A stretch of DNA of 64,000 nucleotides from Chrysoperla carnea (Eukaryota > Arthropoda > Insecta > Neuroptera > Chrysopidae). The stretch lies in assembly GCF_905475395.1 (NCBI RefSeq), contig NC_058342.1:33252140-33316139 (forward strand), read 5' to 3'. The notes below the pieces were generated by a model, which saw only the letters and a program-made list of their open reading frames with translations, made no database searches and was not told the DNA's origin. A program made the position numbers and the translations under genes. Position 1 is the first letter of the stretch; every line of letters begins with the position of its first letter. Shown piece by piece: positions 28,075 to 40,119 of the stretch.

Positions 28075-30135
28075 CGTGTTAAATTAACGAGAACAGAACA
28101 AAACAAAAGAAAAACACCACAAAATTTCCGATGGTTTTTCAAAATCGAGTAGCCATTTAGAGATGTGAGGTTACAAACCACATACAATTAATTAGTTAAT
28201 TACTCCCTGCCACGATTATTAAATCAGACAAAAACAGAACTTATTATTTATGAGATTATAATAACAAAAAAAGTTAAAACAATTGATAATTCACATTTTT
28301 AAATTTATGTTTTGTTTTAAGAATTTCATTTTTGATGTTTTGTTGGAATCGTGTCGATGTTTAATTTTTTTTCAATTTGTTCATGATTCGTAAATAATTT
28401 CGATGACACTTTCGTTATTTTTAGAACTTAGAGATGTGTACTTTAGAATTTTTTTTTATTCAATATTATAAAATATGAAATTAATTAATCGCTTTTAATA
28501 TGCGTGAATATAGCATTTAACGTTTTAGAAATTATAAAATGCTTGCTTTAAATCCGATTAAATATAATGCTACATTCACATGTGTGCGACTCTTTTAACT
28601 CGAATAAGGCTGTTTTAGTGTCATAAATATACTACGTAATTTAATAATACAATATACATCTAGGGAGCAAAAGTAAAGAATGTCTTAGATCTCGATTTCA
28701 TTGTCGCCCGAGATGAAGTCGCGGATGACAAACATGAGCATACTATCTTTCTGCTCGACGGAGGCGGAAAGTGGCAATTTCGGTAAACATAGCGGGACGA
28801 AAGTTGACACTTTTCTCCCGGAGGGGAGAAAAATAAATTCCTTTAAAATCACAGATACCAATAAGATAAAACCGAAATTCATTATGGTCATTTACTAGCC
28901 ATAACATCAGACGTTCTCTGGATAAGTTTCATAACTTTCTGAATACTCGCCATAATCCCTGAGCGATTGCATCTATCTTCAAAAGTATTTTCCAAAATGA
29001 TTGTATCTTATGTCTTAGCCCACGTACAACCCTTAATCAACCCCATTACCTCGTCTTAATTCTAAAAGAGTTCACGACCTTTGACATCAGAGCCTACTTT
29101 GATCGCTACATGATATTATGGTATTAGTTTTTCCACTCTGTTAGAGGTTGATTTTCAGAAAATTACATATCCCATGATCGTCCCCTAAGTACAAGATGCA
29201 ATTGTGAAGAAAAGTCAACGCGTATATATTTATCGAATTATACGCAATCGTTTGAGTTTTAGTTATTCGTAATTCTATTTGTATCATGTAATTGAGGCTT
29301 TATAAAATATCAGTGGCATCTATTAATGTCAATTTAAAATATGTTTAAGTACGAGTTAGCCGAGATTTTGTTTCAAGAAGGGTTAAATTTATTTGGAAAT
29401 ATTTCAATTTCTAGAGTTAAAATGTCGTTCGAAAATAGTTTGGAAAGAACCATAACTCCATTAGTTTCCCTTTTAATCGTATAGGTACTTTACTTCTGCG
29501 ATTTTCTGTCTTAAATCCGAGACATCCAGATACATTTTAGAGACTGTAGCACAAAAAGTATAGATTTTTCGCCAATATTAATAAAATTTCTGTTTTTCTT
29601 GAATCAAAATAAGTCTAGAATGTGGTTTTCATGAAAATCATAGACGGAAAATATTTTGTATTTTCTTGAATTTTTCATTCCCTTAAAATTGTAAAATTTC
29701 GAAAATAGTTTTTTGTTCTTCTGATTTTTATAAAAATCTGTTTTGAGACTAATTTTGACTCAAGGAAATAAAATATAATGTTAAAAAATTGATCAGAGAT
29801 ATAATTTTTGAGATATTAGAGTCAAATATCTACCTACCATAGGACATCCAGGTTCAATAAGTCTATCTCTATGTCATAGAAATGTCAATTTACAGGAAAA
29901 CACTCCATTTTCTATAAATAAATAAAAATGCACTTACCTTTTTCTCATTCAGAATAAAACATACATGGGGAATTACTTAAATTTGTTTTTAGAATTCAGA
30001 ATATCTTTTTCATGATTCGGAACTTTTGCAAAGCAGTTATCAAATATTTATTATGTAAATTATCTCTTATTTAAAATGATAAAATACTGAATTTTTATTG
30101 ATTAAACAGAATTTGAAAATAAATTCAATAATCTT

Positions 30136-30635
30136 CAGTGGCGGATTTAAACGATCGGCAAAAAATCAATTGCCCGCTATAGTATAGTCAACAAACACCA
30201 TTTGGGAACGACCCTGATCTAGTTCTCGGAAAACAAGGTATCATTTGATTCGGAATGATATTTAGAAATTTTTCGAACACAAATGAAGAGGTTGTGGTAC
30301 AAAATATCATGAATCTACGAGGCTGCAACGATTTTTATAAAAATTGGTATGTGGTATGGTCGTTTTCTCTCGGAAACAGGGGATTTCGAGGACGAAAAAT
30401 CAATCTAGCTAGAATTCATTTTAAAAAAAATAACGAGCAAAGCTCGATCATCAAGGTACTTCGAAATTTAAAAAACCATCCTTAAAGAGCGGGAAATTTG
30501 CTTAAAAAAAGTCCTATTTCCCGAAATTTCCAGCGCCAATATTATTTTTCTATAAAAAGTAAATTTTTTTACCTTGAAAACTGGACGCTCCATAAGAATT
30601 GCCCTCTGGGTCCGTTTTTCTGAAATCCGCCACTG
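30136..30635. mobile_element. hAT-like MITE with terminal inverted repeats
   Basis: Starts CAGTGGCGGATTTAAACG and ends AAATCCGCCACTG, an inverted repeat of 13 bp. TAATCTT is found just left of the element and, offset by 3 nt, just right of it, a possible imperfect target duplication. About 500 bp, no transposase. Confidence 0.75.
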
Positions 30636-31309
30636 AATTAATCTTTTATGATTAAAGAAAAATGTATTAGGCAGTTTTTGCAAACAAAACTTATCATTAA
30701 AAATTGCAAATTTGTCTAAAAATTTAAAAGCATGTTTTGAAAGAGATCATTTAATATACAGTGTGTCGCATTTAAGATGAAGACACCCTCATACTTTCGT
30801 CATTTATAGGAATTTAGATTTGAAAACTTGCACAGCGATACAGGGGGATGGGTCACATAATTTAAGATAGTTAACAGATACCTGAACTTTAACCTCATCC
30901 TACTACAAATTGAGAAATTATGTGTTGTTGTTCAAGATTTCGAGAAAAATAAAAATAAGACACAAATCAATTGAAAATTTGATATGTTTTTCGATTTCTA
31001 TATACAGCCTTTGGTTAAAATTTTCTTTTTTTTAATTGTAATACAAAAATAATACTTTTTGTTAATTACTTAACAATAAATTTTCTATTTTTAAAAACTA
31101 AATTTCGAAACATTTCAATTAATTCGTACAATCATCAACATAGAAAAACTTCCGCAACAAAGCTTATTTTTATTATTTTCTTTAATTCAACGCTAATTTT
31201 CCATATTTATTTAGACATTAGATTTTTTAACGGTAAATATTGAAAAATAGGAACTAAATTTAAAAGATGGCGTTTTTTTAAATGCAATGTGCATTTTCAG
31301 TCAACTACA

Positions 31310-31510
31310 TTTATAAAATAAAACCACGAAAATGATCATTCAAACAATAAAACTAACCATAGCTTATTTTAACGGTCAAATAAAAACGGTCAGATTCAAA
31401 TTACGACCTAGTTATTATATTTATAAAATTATACCTATTTTAAATCAAATCTCGAAAATGACCATTCTAATAATAAAACCGTCCATAAACAGTTATGGAT
31501 AGTTTTTTTT
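31310..31510. repeat. Foldback repeat, related to 32757-32862
   Basis: Has CGAAAATGATCATTCAA and AAAACCGTCCATAA blocks. The unit at 32757-32862 carries the same pieces as an imperfect hairpin (ACCGAAAATTATCATTC against the reverse complement of GAGTATTTTCGGT). Confidence 0.5.
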
Positions 31511-33010
31511 TTATTCAATGTGCATTTTCGTTAATAGTGAGTATTTTTATGAAGGTTGTATTTTTTCGAGACTTTTGACTATTCCGTATATCTTGCATAA
31601 AATATTTGGCTAAATTCGTTGGAATTCGATGTGAACTTTATAGGATTGAAATAGAAATTAAATGGCATTTTTATTAGTTCAAATTAATTGAAATGTTCCA
31701 TAAAATGTATATAATAACTATATAATATGAAATAAACTATATTAATATAAAATATAAATGCAAAGATGTTAAAGCACGTTCACTGCGGGGTTTTCATCAA
31801 TTATCCTACATCTAGCACCAGTATTTTTAAACCCCCTTACAAAAAACCTTTCGAATTTGCTGCCATTTTTATATGGCATAAAATTTACAATGGAAACAGT
31901 GATACCTTTTACGCCAGCAATGAACGCATGAAATAAAATTTGAAAGTTAAAATGGACGTTAATTAGTAGAACGAAACTCAAAATGATTCAAAAGAGATCT
32001 TTTTTTGGGTTTAAACTATTTTCAATCACATTCAATATATACCCCGTTCAAAGAGCGAACAACTTAAAATACAAGATGGTCCATTTTAATCGACGGAATC
32101 AAATATGTCAGCTGCCAGGATCAAGATGGGATGTCGTTGATCTTGATCCTCAGAGTTATTTGATCCGAAGAGAGATAAGAGAACACTTAAAAATTGAAAA
32201 TTTTAAAGTGTTCTTCTATTTTTCCCATAGTCAGATCTCCCGAATTAGGCATCAGATCGAAATTTGATAAAGAGCTTTTCCATTTTTCTTGATAAGCTTA
32301 ATTTACTGGTTTAATTTTCTGCTATCAATAATAAAACAGCGTGTATATGAAAATATTAAATAATGAGAAGCATCTAATGCGTCACGAGTTTTTTTTTTTG
32401 CTGTAATTCACGTATTTGGATTCGTCGATTAAAATGGGTCATCCGATGTACTTGTACCCGATTAATTCAAAGTAAAAAGGGTAAAAACATGCATGTGTTG
32501 AAATAAAGAACTAAATTTTCAAAAAAACAAAACGGTAGTGAGAAAAAAACAGAGAAAACAAACAGTAAAACTAGGCTGGAAAAATGAAGGTTAAGTCGAG
32601 TACTTGTAAATTTTAATAAATAATTTTTCATAAAAATATAATTAAGTGTAAATTGTCTATCAATATTAATTGAGAAATAGTTAAATTTTAATTGACAAAA
32701 ATATTAACTATATGTATTTATGTATAAATATTAGCTGTTTTAAAATAAATCAAACCACCGAAAATTATCATTCAATTCAAATAAAAACCGACCATAGTCC
32801 ATAACGCATTATGGACGGTTTAAATACATTCAACGAGTATTTTCGGTATTTGATTGCGACTTTGAAAATATTATAAAAACGCATATGAATATAATTTTTT
32901 TTAAGAACTCTTTGAAACATTTACATTATTATTGACATTAAGTATCACAAAGTTGGTACCCCTTTTTAAAAAACAAATTTTTAAAAGAGTTCGTTTAATA
33001 TATATGTAGT

Positions 33011-33617
33011 TACAGGGTGTTTGGAAGAATGTAAGGATGTGATAAAGTTCATTAAAGTAAGAATTCTAGACCGATTATGGTTCTGATATCTATATCATGT
33101 AATCGAGACTTTATAAAATGCCAATGACTTTTGTTATTCGGAGAACTGAATTGCCTGGCACTGTGTCAGACTGATCTGGGTACTGAGCCACTTTTGCGTT
33201 AAAGGAAACGAAGCCGCAGTTCCTTTGGCACTTTCATCGGAGCCTGTCAAATCATACTATGATGCTTCGTAATTTATCGAATCAAGGAATAGCTGCGACA
33301 AGTCCATCCTTTGCACAAAAGGGATTAACGCATTCGATTGAGCTACCAGGGAATCTTTGATAATCCCATTAGCTGTGAGCTTTCTGTAGTAGCAGCTGAA
33401 AGAGCTTTTCTCAAGGAGGGCACGCAGAACCTTTTGATTCAGGTGCTATGAACCCATTTGTGGTACCCTTTTTCTGTTTAAATATTATTATTATTATTAT
33501 CTGTTTTAAAAAACAGTTCAGCTAAAATTTTGTTCCAAGTACCTTCGTTTTTCTTTGGGGGCTAGAAGCTTCTTACTTTATTTAATTTTATAATAATGTT
33601 TTTCCAAACACCCTGTA
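33011..33617. mobile_element. TA-flanked MITE carrying a LINE RNase H scrap
   Basis: Left end TACAGGGTGTTTGGAAGAAT and right end CCAAACACCCTGTA form terminal inverted repeats with TA on both sides, as in Tc1/mariner-type MITEs. Inside, 33140-33470 resembles LINE sequence (TTAAAGGAAACGAAGCCGC, then a tail with TTCAGGTGCTATGAACCC) and ends in a run of ATT units at 33486-33502. Confidence 0.7.
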
Positions 33618-34198
33618 TATGTTTTTGGAAGATTTGAATAAAGCATCATAGATCTACAAAATAATTTTCTATTTTAATGTACAACACATTTCCCTCAATA
33701 AAATCTATGCGTGCGTTTAAATTCCTAAATGTGGTTCGGTTTATACCCTGAGAACAATTCATGAAAATTGTTTTTCTTAAAACGTAAAACAAAATGAAAA
33801 ATTCTACATTGAATTTTATAAATCTATGATGTGGCATTTTAAAAATATGATTTAAACTTCGAACATCCTCCCCCCTTCAATAATATCTAAAAAAGATATC
33901 TTTTTCTTCACGTAATGATTCGAATTGATTAGGTAAGGAAAATTACGGAACGATATTTTCGTAACCTCACCATTTCGAATTTCGAAACCATTTATTTAAA
34001 TTCGTCACAGTAATATTTTTTCTTTTATTAAAGGGGGGGAGGAAACCGAAGTTGATTCAAAAATATATATATATATTTCTATATACAATAAAGTTTTTGT
34101 TCTTGGTTTTAACAAATGCTAAAAAGTATACTGACACTGAGTCGAACTAAAATGGGAATAAAAACGTAAGCGCTCTGATAAAAAAAGTCCGATTCAAG

Positions 34199-34262
34199 GT
34201 TCCAATTCATTCCGATTGAATTCCAATTCATTCTGATTGAATTCCAATTCAATCCAATAGAA
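34199..34262. repeat. Short tandem repeat, about 3 copies of 21 bp
   Basis: The unit CCAATTCATTCYGATTGAATT is repeated in the 3' flank of the transporter gene. Confidence 0.85.
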
Positions 34263-34422
34263 CCCAATATGAAATTTTCAATTCATCCAGCTTTCATCTT
34301 TCTACGTTGCTGTATTTGCGTCTGGTTCATTTTCGAAATAATACGTTATATTCCATTTTAAATTTTCCGGTCAGTATAATAAACAAAAGAGATACTATTA
34401 AAATTATTTAAAAAAAAAAGAA

Positions 34423-37400
34423 TTATTTTAATAGTTTACTATTATTTTCAATGACTTCCTTCTTTTTATTTCGTCTAATAAACGGAACAAAGCTCCAAAT
34501 CGACGATCCAGCGATTAAAATCAATCCCAACGCAAAGAATAAACTATCATAGGAGTTATGAGAAAATTCAACCCATACACCACACAACGGTGGTCCGATT
34601 AACTGTAAAATACCGTTAACAAACAACGAAATACCATATGTGGACGTTAAACGATCCTCCCCTAACATATCCGCCATAATAATTGCAGTAATACCAACAT
34701 AAATACCTGATGCCAACCCAAAAATCCCACAACATACACAAATCATGCTATAAGTGTTTGTGCTGGGTAAAATCGCTAATCCAAAACCGGATACTAGCAA
34801 GCCTCCAATAAAGTACCATGTTTTTGGGATTAGATTTAAATCACTTAACGCAGATCCACCAATTCGACCGACAAGATCTAACGCCGACACAACGGATATT
34901 AAATACGCAGCGGATGTTTTATCAAATCCAAGAGACGTAGCATACGCTGGCAGCAAGATAATAAAATTTGTGTAACTAATCGCATTCGTTGAATTCGATA
35001 TTAAAATGATTAGGTAAATTGGGTCTTTTAATAAGGAAATATCAAAAAGTTTTTGGGTTGTTTCCTCAGAATTTTCTTCGTCAATTTTATTATTCTCTGC
35101 ATGTTTACATTTTGATATTGGACTGAATGTTATTGATTTAAGTGTTAACGATGAAGCGAATTGTTGCGGATGTATTGCGGATAATGTACTTCCATGATAT
35201 GGTGTGCTCACGTAGTTAAATGAACTGGTTGACGGTGAACGGATTGGTAAACGAACACGACTCGATACCCGCGACGATGGTAGATTCGTTTGCGAGAAAT
35301 AATCGAAACTAGTATGATTATGTACAACGGATTCGGGAACAGCATGTAATGCTGGTGTACTGTGCATTTGTGAATTATTCATTTCTTTTGGCATTGGCAT
35401 ACTTATTTTACGGGTACGCTCCAAAACAGGACTTTGGAAATTTTGTACAGCCGCACTTGAGGCACTTCGAACAAATATACTACTAGATTTATCACTTGTT
35501 AATAATTTATCATGTAATTTGGCTGTGGATTCGTCAATTGTGGACGAATGTATGATTTGATTTTGTTTTGATTCGATTTGATTTAATGGTGCTTTTGATT
35601 CGTTCTGCAAATCACCGCTGGTTATGCTCATCGCATCATCGTAGCTTGTTTTTAATACACGCTTTAAATGCTTTTCAACTGGATCGTAAAATAATGCACC
35701 GACCCAAACGTGTAATGTTATACCTCCCATTATTAGCACAGCCCCTCTGAAAAATTTAAAAGTATTTACTGTCAGTATTTTTTTTAGCGTTGTGTTGTTT
35801 CAATAATCGATAAAAAAGGGACAAGTTTTTATTGTACTAAAAAGTAGAAAATAATTTTAATCTATGAGTCACTCTTTCACCTGAATCTCTCATTGCCATA
35901 GAATGATGCTCCGTAATTAATCGAATGAAGAATGGTCATGACAAGCCCATTTTGCTTACTGGAACTTTGCGCAAGGTATGCGACAGTCCAAACTGTGTGT
36001 AACCACAGCTAGATCATTCGACTGTGCTTGCATGAAACTCATTAAAGCACAGTTGAGAAAGGTGGGGAGATTCTTGACAGGTCACTATCATTTTCCCGGA
36101 ATACGCAATTGGTATTCCGGGAAGGCTTTCAAAGGTAGACAAATATAAACCTGAGAGGGGGTGGAAAACACGACCCCTGGGTAAAGTGAACCACTGTCAG
36201 AGAAGCTTGGGGATTCAACAATAACTATGGGGAAGAAATGAATGGGAATTGGAAAAATTTTGATGAAAACATGTATTAAAAACGTATTTTACCTATAACC
36301 ATAATATTCCAATAATATTCGCAAAACAGGAGGTAAAATAATTGATCCTAATGCTGATCCAGATATACATAGACCATTGGCAAGACCACGTAATCGAACA
36401 AAATAGCTGGTCACTATGTACACAGTTGGTGGAAATGAAAGACCTGCTCCAGTTCCAACTAAAATACCATAACTACAAAAAAATAAAATTTATAATTATA
36501 AGAAAATAATTTAGGGGGGTTTATTTTAGACGATTTTATTTACCTAAAATATAAGTACGTCACAGATGATGCCCAAAAACTGACAATCATACCAACAGCA
36601 GCGAATGTACCACCCAAAATAGTGACAGTTCTGTATGAATACTTTACGGATAGAATACTTGATAATGGTCCTAAAAATTCAAAATAAACGAAATTATATA
36701 TTATTATCTTGAGAAAAGAAAAATACTTCGTGGAAATTTAACGTGATTGTTTCCCTACAGTATGGTAAAAAGTTTTGGTTTATTGCACGGTACATGCATA
36801 TAAGCCAAATACATGCCTTGTAGTCAAATAATGTGTTATTTTTAGCTGTACAATACCATTAAACTACAAAAATATATAATATATTGTGTGCAAGTGATGC
36901 TTATAAATTTAATAATATACATATCTCTCTTCAATCATTAATAAACTAACTATGGTCGTCCCTGTTCATCAAATGATGGAATCTTCGATGAACTCATAAT
37001 TAAATTAAATTTTTTTTTTATATCATCGACAACCTTTTATTTTGATGGTGTTATTATAAACTACAAGATTGTATAACTCTTTTAGATAGTCTTTTATCCC
37101 CCTCTCAGGTTTTTTGATATAGAAATATCCAATTGAAAAGGATAACCTTCATGATTCATCGTTTTTCAACCAACTTCAATCCTTGCAAATTCCTTTAATA
37201 TGAACTTTCCAATAATCCGGCACCCTCTGGTTTTTAATAATACCGGATTACAAAAGCCCAAGGGCTATGGAAGTTATAAACACTCACAGGATAATTTTGG
37301 GCCTTGATTAAATAGTAATTACATACCTAATGAACTGTATAAAAAATAACAAAGCGCTGGAATCCAAGCAGCAGCTGCTGGTGATGCTTCAAATACTTCT

Positions 37401-38431
37401 AAAAATTCGACAAACAACACACCAAACGATTTAACTGTACCAGGTACTAAAATATTAACCATCATGGATCCTAATAAAATTAGCCAGCCCCAACCACCGT
37501 CTGGTGGTACCCATTCCCATTCATCCTCCTGTTTTGTGTAGCATAGTTCATCATCTAATCCTGTTGAACCAGAAAAATCAAATCTGGCACATTTACCTAA
37601 AAATAAATCAGTTTCTTTATTAAGTGTTTTTTCGATGAGCGGATAGCGTTTATGTTTCTGGTTTTCTATAAGAAATATCAAGGATAAAGGTTTCCTATAA
37701 TCTCTTTCGACAAAATTACAGGACCATAAAAATCAATTTTCAAAATGTCCTGATAATTCCCGATTTTTTAAAAGTATAATATGAAAAATATGCGTTTCTT
37801 TCCCTCCTCAAAATTCTGAATCAACGGGTCGAAATATTAAGTGAACTTCGAATCAAAAAATTCAAAAATCGAGTTCATAGGACGATTGGGCGTGTAGTTT
37901 CTGGGAAAATCGATGTTTTGAATCGATTTCTGACGATTTCTCGAAAATTACTCGTCCGATCGTTAAATGAACCCGGTTTTTGAATTTTTTGGGTCAAAAT
38001 TATCGAAAGTACTGATTTTTACAGATATCGCTTGATAATTATGAACCAAAATCTTTCAAATTTCCCAAAAATCTTATTATATTTTTCCCAGACAATCATA
38101 TTCCGTGATAATTACCGATTTTTCCCGTTTCTGGCTACTCTAAGCTATTGATAAAGTAAGTTGGGAAAAAGTAAAGGAATAAAAAATACTTACTGTTATT
38201 TAATTTCGAAAAATTTTCATTAGAATTTGTCGATTCTTCATTTAACGTATTATTAATTAACGTCGATGCACTATTTAATTTTTTACGATTATCCGTTGGT
38301 ACAGAACTCGCTCGTATATTATTATTTCGCACGGATGCTGGTACCGCCGATAATGTTGGTGGTAACATTTTTTCCGTTTCCTTTTCATCACCTTTTTCAC
38401 TCATTTTGGCTGATGTTTTTGTTTTGGGCAA
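34423..38431 (-). CDS. Monocarboxylate-transporter-like MFS protein (SLC16 family), 5 coding exons
   Basis: Exons, 5' to 3': 38431-38194, 37665-37327, 36670-36544, 36472-36293, 35746-34423. Phases agree; the total is 2208 nt, 735 residues (726 if the ATG at 38404 is used). The N-terminal tail is polar. At residues 135-140 is DGGWGW, the SLC16 signature at the start of TM1. TM1-6 run through exons 2-5 (SFPPTVYIVTSYFVRLRGLA is the typical TM4-5 loop). A long cytosolic loop rich in Ser/Asn/Gln (about 320-525) separates them from TM7-12 (ISLLKDPIYLIILI, DLVGRIGGSALSDL, ADMLGEDRLTSTYGISLFVN). The tail is basic. Family members carry lactate, pyruvate, aromatic amino acids, thyroid hormone or creatine across the plasma membrane; the substrate here cannot be read from sequence. 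The loop of over 200 residues is longer than in mammalian MCT1-4, but insect paralogues often have long loops. A minus-strand AATAAA lies at 34029-34024. Confidence 0.92.
35818..36250 (+). mobile_element. LINE RNase H fragment in a transporter intron
   Basis: 35818-35875 (GTAGAAAATAATTTTAATCT, GAGTCACTC) matches the ends of the 48035-48880 unit. 35890-36110 matches the LINE scrap at 33250-33330 and, in broken frames, encodes a region ending FLTGHYHFPG as in other LINE RNase H ends. It lies in the intron 36292-35747. Confidence 0.65.
36747..37165 (+). repeat. Dispersed repeat B, copy 1 (transporter intron)
   Basis: Begins CTACAGTATGGTAAAAAGTT, then GGTTTATTGCACGGTACA, AATATATTGTGTGCAAGTGA, TCATCAAATGATGGA, and ends with CCAATTGAAAAGGATAACCT. 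It lies in the intron 37326-36671. No open frame. Confidence 0.85.
37830..38110. repeat. Palindromic repeat (family A) in first transporter intron
   Basis: AAATCGAGTTCATAGGACGA is inverted against AATGAACCCGGTTTTTG around a centre at about 37912 (AATCGATGTTTTGAATCGAT). This is the second type of palindrome centre of the arrays at 480 and 40120. Confidence 0.8.
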
Positions 38432-38777
38432 ATATTAAAATTTAAGTAGAATAGAAAAAAAAATTAAGTAACTAAAAATTCGGTTTTTGTTATAATAACT
38501 GATTGAAATCCGTGGTAAACATTTTTAGGACCAGGAAAAATCTGTAAATAAAAAATAAAAACGAGTTAGTATACTTGAACATGTGATTTAGTTTGTGAAG
38601 GACACTTTCTTAACAGCAAATATTTTAATTGTACTAATTAATAAATTTTATGATGCGTGTTATAATATTTTAATTACTTTTAAAGCGGTGCTCGGTGTTT
38701 ATTAAATTCATTCAGTGTTAATAGTTGATTCTTTATAAAGGCTTATAACAGTAGCGTATACAGTGGACTCCACGGAT

Positions 38778-39120
38778 CATTGGCGTAGTTAAGGAGAGTA
38801 AGAGTTGGCATTGTTACTCTACCAGGTCCCATTTTTTTCCATTGGGCGCTTTGGACAAGTTCCCAAGGCCCCGGGCTCAAAAAAATCAATCATTGGCATA
38901 ATTAGGGAGAACAAGGATTGCCATGATTAATCTACCAGGCCCCACCTTTCCATTGGGCTCTTTGGACAAGTGCGCAAGGCCCCGGGCTCAAAAAAATCAT
39001 TCATTTGCGTAGATAGGGAGAGTAAGGATTGCCATGATTACTCTACCAGGCCCCGTCTTTCCATTAGGTACTTTGAGAAAGTGTCCAGAGCCTCGGGTTC
39101 AAAAAAATCATTCATTGAGT
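38778..39120. repeat. Tandem array, 3 copies of about 111 bp
   Basis: CATTGGCGTAGTTAAGGAGA-like starts occur at 38778, 38891, 39002 and, broken, 39113. Each unit has ACTCTACCAGG, a CCATTGGGC block and AGGCCCCGGGCTCAAAAAAA. Confidence 0.9.
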
Positions 39121-39123
39121 ACA

Positions 39124-39340
39124 CCAGTGGCGGTTTCAAGATTTCATCCTGGGTGAGGGGTTAATTTTCTCATCTTCCTCTGAAAGACTTTCAAAATAAA
39201 AAAGACCATTTTTTGCAAATTAACACTTTTAATGACGTATAAGGGACTTTTGGGATCACTGATCTCGAATTTTCAGTCAAAATGTTTAATTTTTTCAGCC
39301 AACAACCCTTTTATACGTCATTAAAAGTCTGAATTTGCAA
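39124..39340. repeat. hAT-like start and long hairpin
   Basis: CAGTGGCGGTTTCAAGA at 39124 resembles the hAT-like termini. 39213-39245 (TTTTAATGACGTATAAGGG) is inverted at 39306-39340 around a loop of about 60 nt. Confidence 0.7.
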
Positions 39341-39577
39341 TAGGGTAGCGGGTTCGATTCCCGCCGTCGGATCAAAATTAATATAATTAATAGTTGTGAT
39401 GGGCTGGTGTAGTGCATGGTATATGCATGAAAGGAGGTGCACTCAGCCTCTGAAATTGAGGAGCTGATAAATGAAATTATGGAAGCGGAAAGGTGGTAAC
39501 ATACATATATGGTATCACAAAGGTTCTCTATAGCCTAAGTGTGTCCTTCGTGGACAGCCAATATAACCTAACCTATA
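39341..39577 (+). mobile_element. tRNA-derived SINE family S2, 5'-truncated copy
   Basis: Starts within the tRNA-like head at GGGTAGCGGGTTCGATTCCC (B box). The body has GATGGGCTGGTGTAGTGCAT and GCACTCAGCCTCTGAAATTG, as in the minus copy at 44870-45045. The 3' end has CCTAAGTGTGTCC, GGACAGCCAATATAACCTAA and CCTATA, which resembles the LINE 3' end at 27500-27567. Confidence 0.85.
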
Positions 39578-40119
39578 CTAGTAGACAAAAAATATAATTA
39601 AATAAAATGTATTTGACAAATGACGCCTAAAGGTATGATCAAATCTTAGATTGAATAATATCAACTTTCAAATATTTTGAAACTTAGTTATTAGGTGTTT
39701 TTTTGTGTTATGAGACATCTAATGAATTTCAGCTAAAAGTTGAATGAACGCAAGATTGTAATAATTCATATGAAATTTTTTTCTGGATCAATTCCAACAG
39801 TTTCTAAAAAATCATTGGAAATTTTAGATTTGTATGATGAATCATGAATTATACAAAATTCAATTGTAATATCGAGTGTCCCATCGGTGAAAATGGTCAG
39901 ATAATCGTGTTTTTGGGTAATAATGACTTTTGTGTGATTTTTAATGATTATATTTGTGATTTAATCACAATAAGCAAATTTTTAAATATCCCAAAATTAA
40001 TTATTTCGTGGCTTTTTGATTTTCTAGAGTAATAAGTCCCTAAAGTAACAGAATTTTAGGTCATATGAATATTAGACAAATATTTTATTAAAAATTGTCT
40101 GAAATCGATCCGAAAAATC

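Larger units (their letters stand above)
28075..34422. other. 6.3-kb interval between Crk and the transporter gene
   Basis: No protein gene was recognised. It holds a GC-richer island at 28690-28870, a short repeat shared by 29275-29335 and 33075-33145, a hAT-like MITE at 30136-30635, a mariner-like end near 30758 (ACAGTGTGTCGCATTTAAGA), foldback sequences at 31310-31510, 32118-32149 and 32757-32862, a TA-type element with a LINE scrap at 33011-33617, and a 21-bp tandem repeat at 34199-34262. The Crk promoter should lie just right of 28075; no core element is obvious. Nothing was seen at 29350-30120, 30960-31300 or 33620-34020. Confidence 0.5.
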
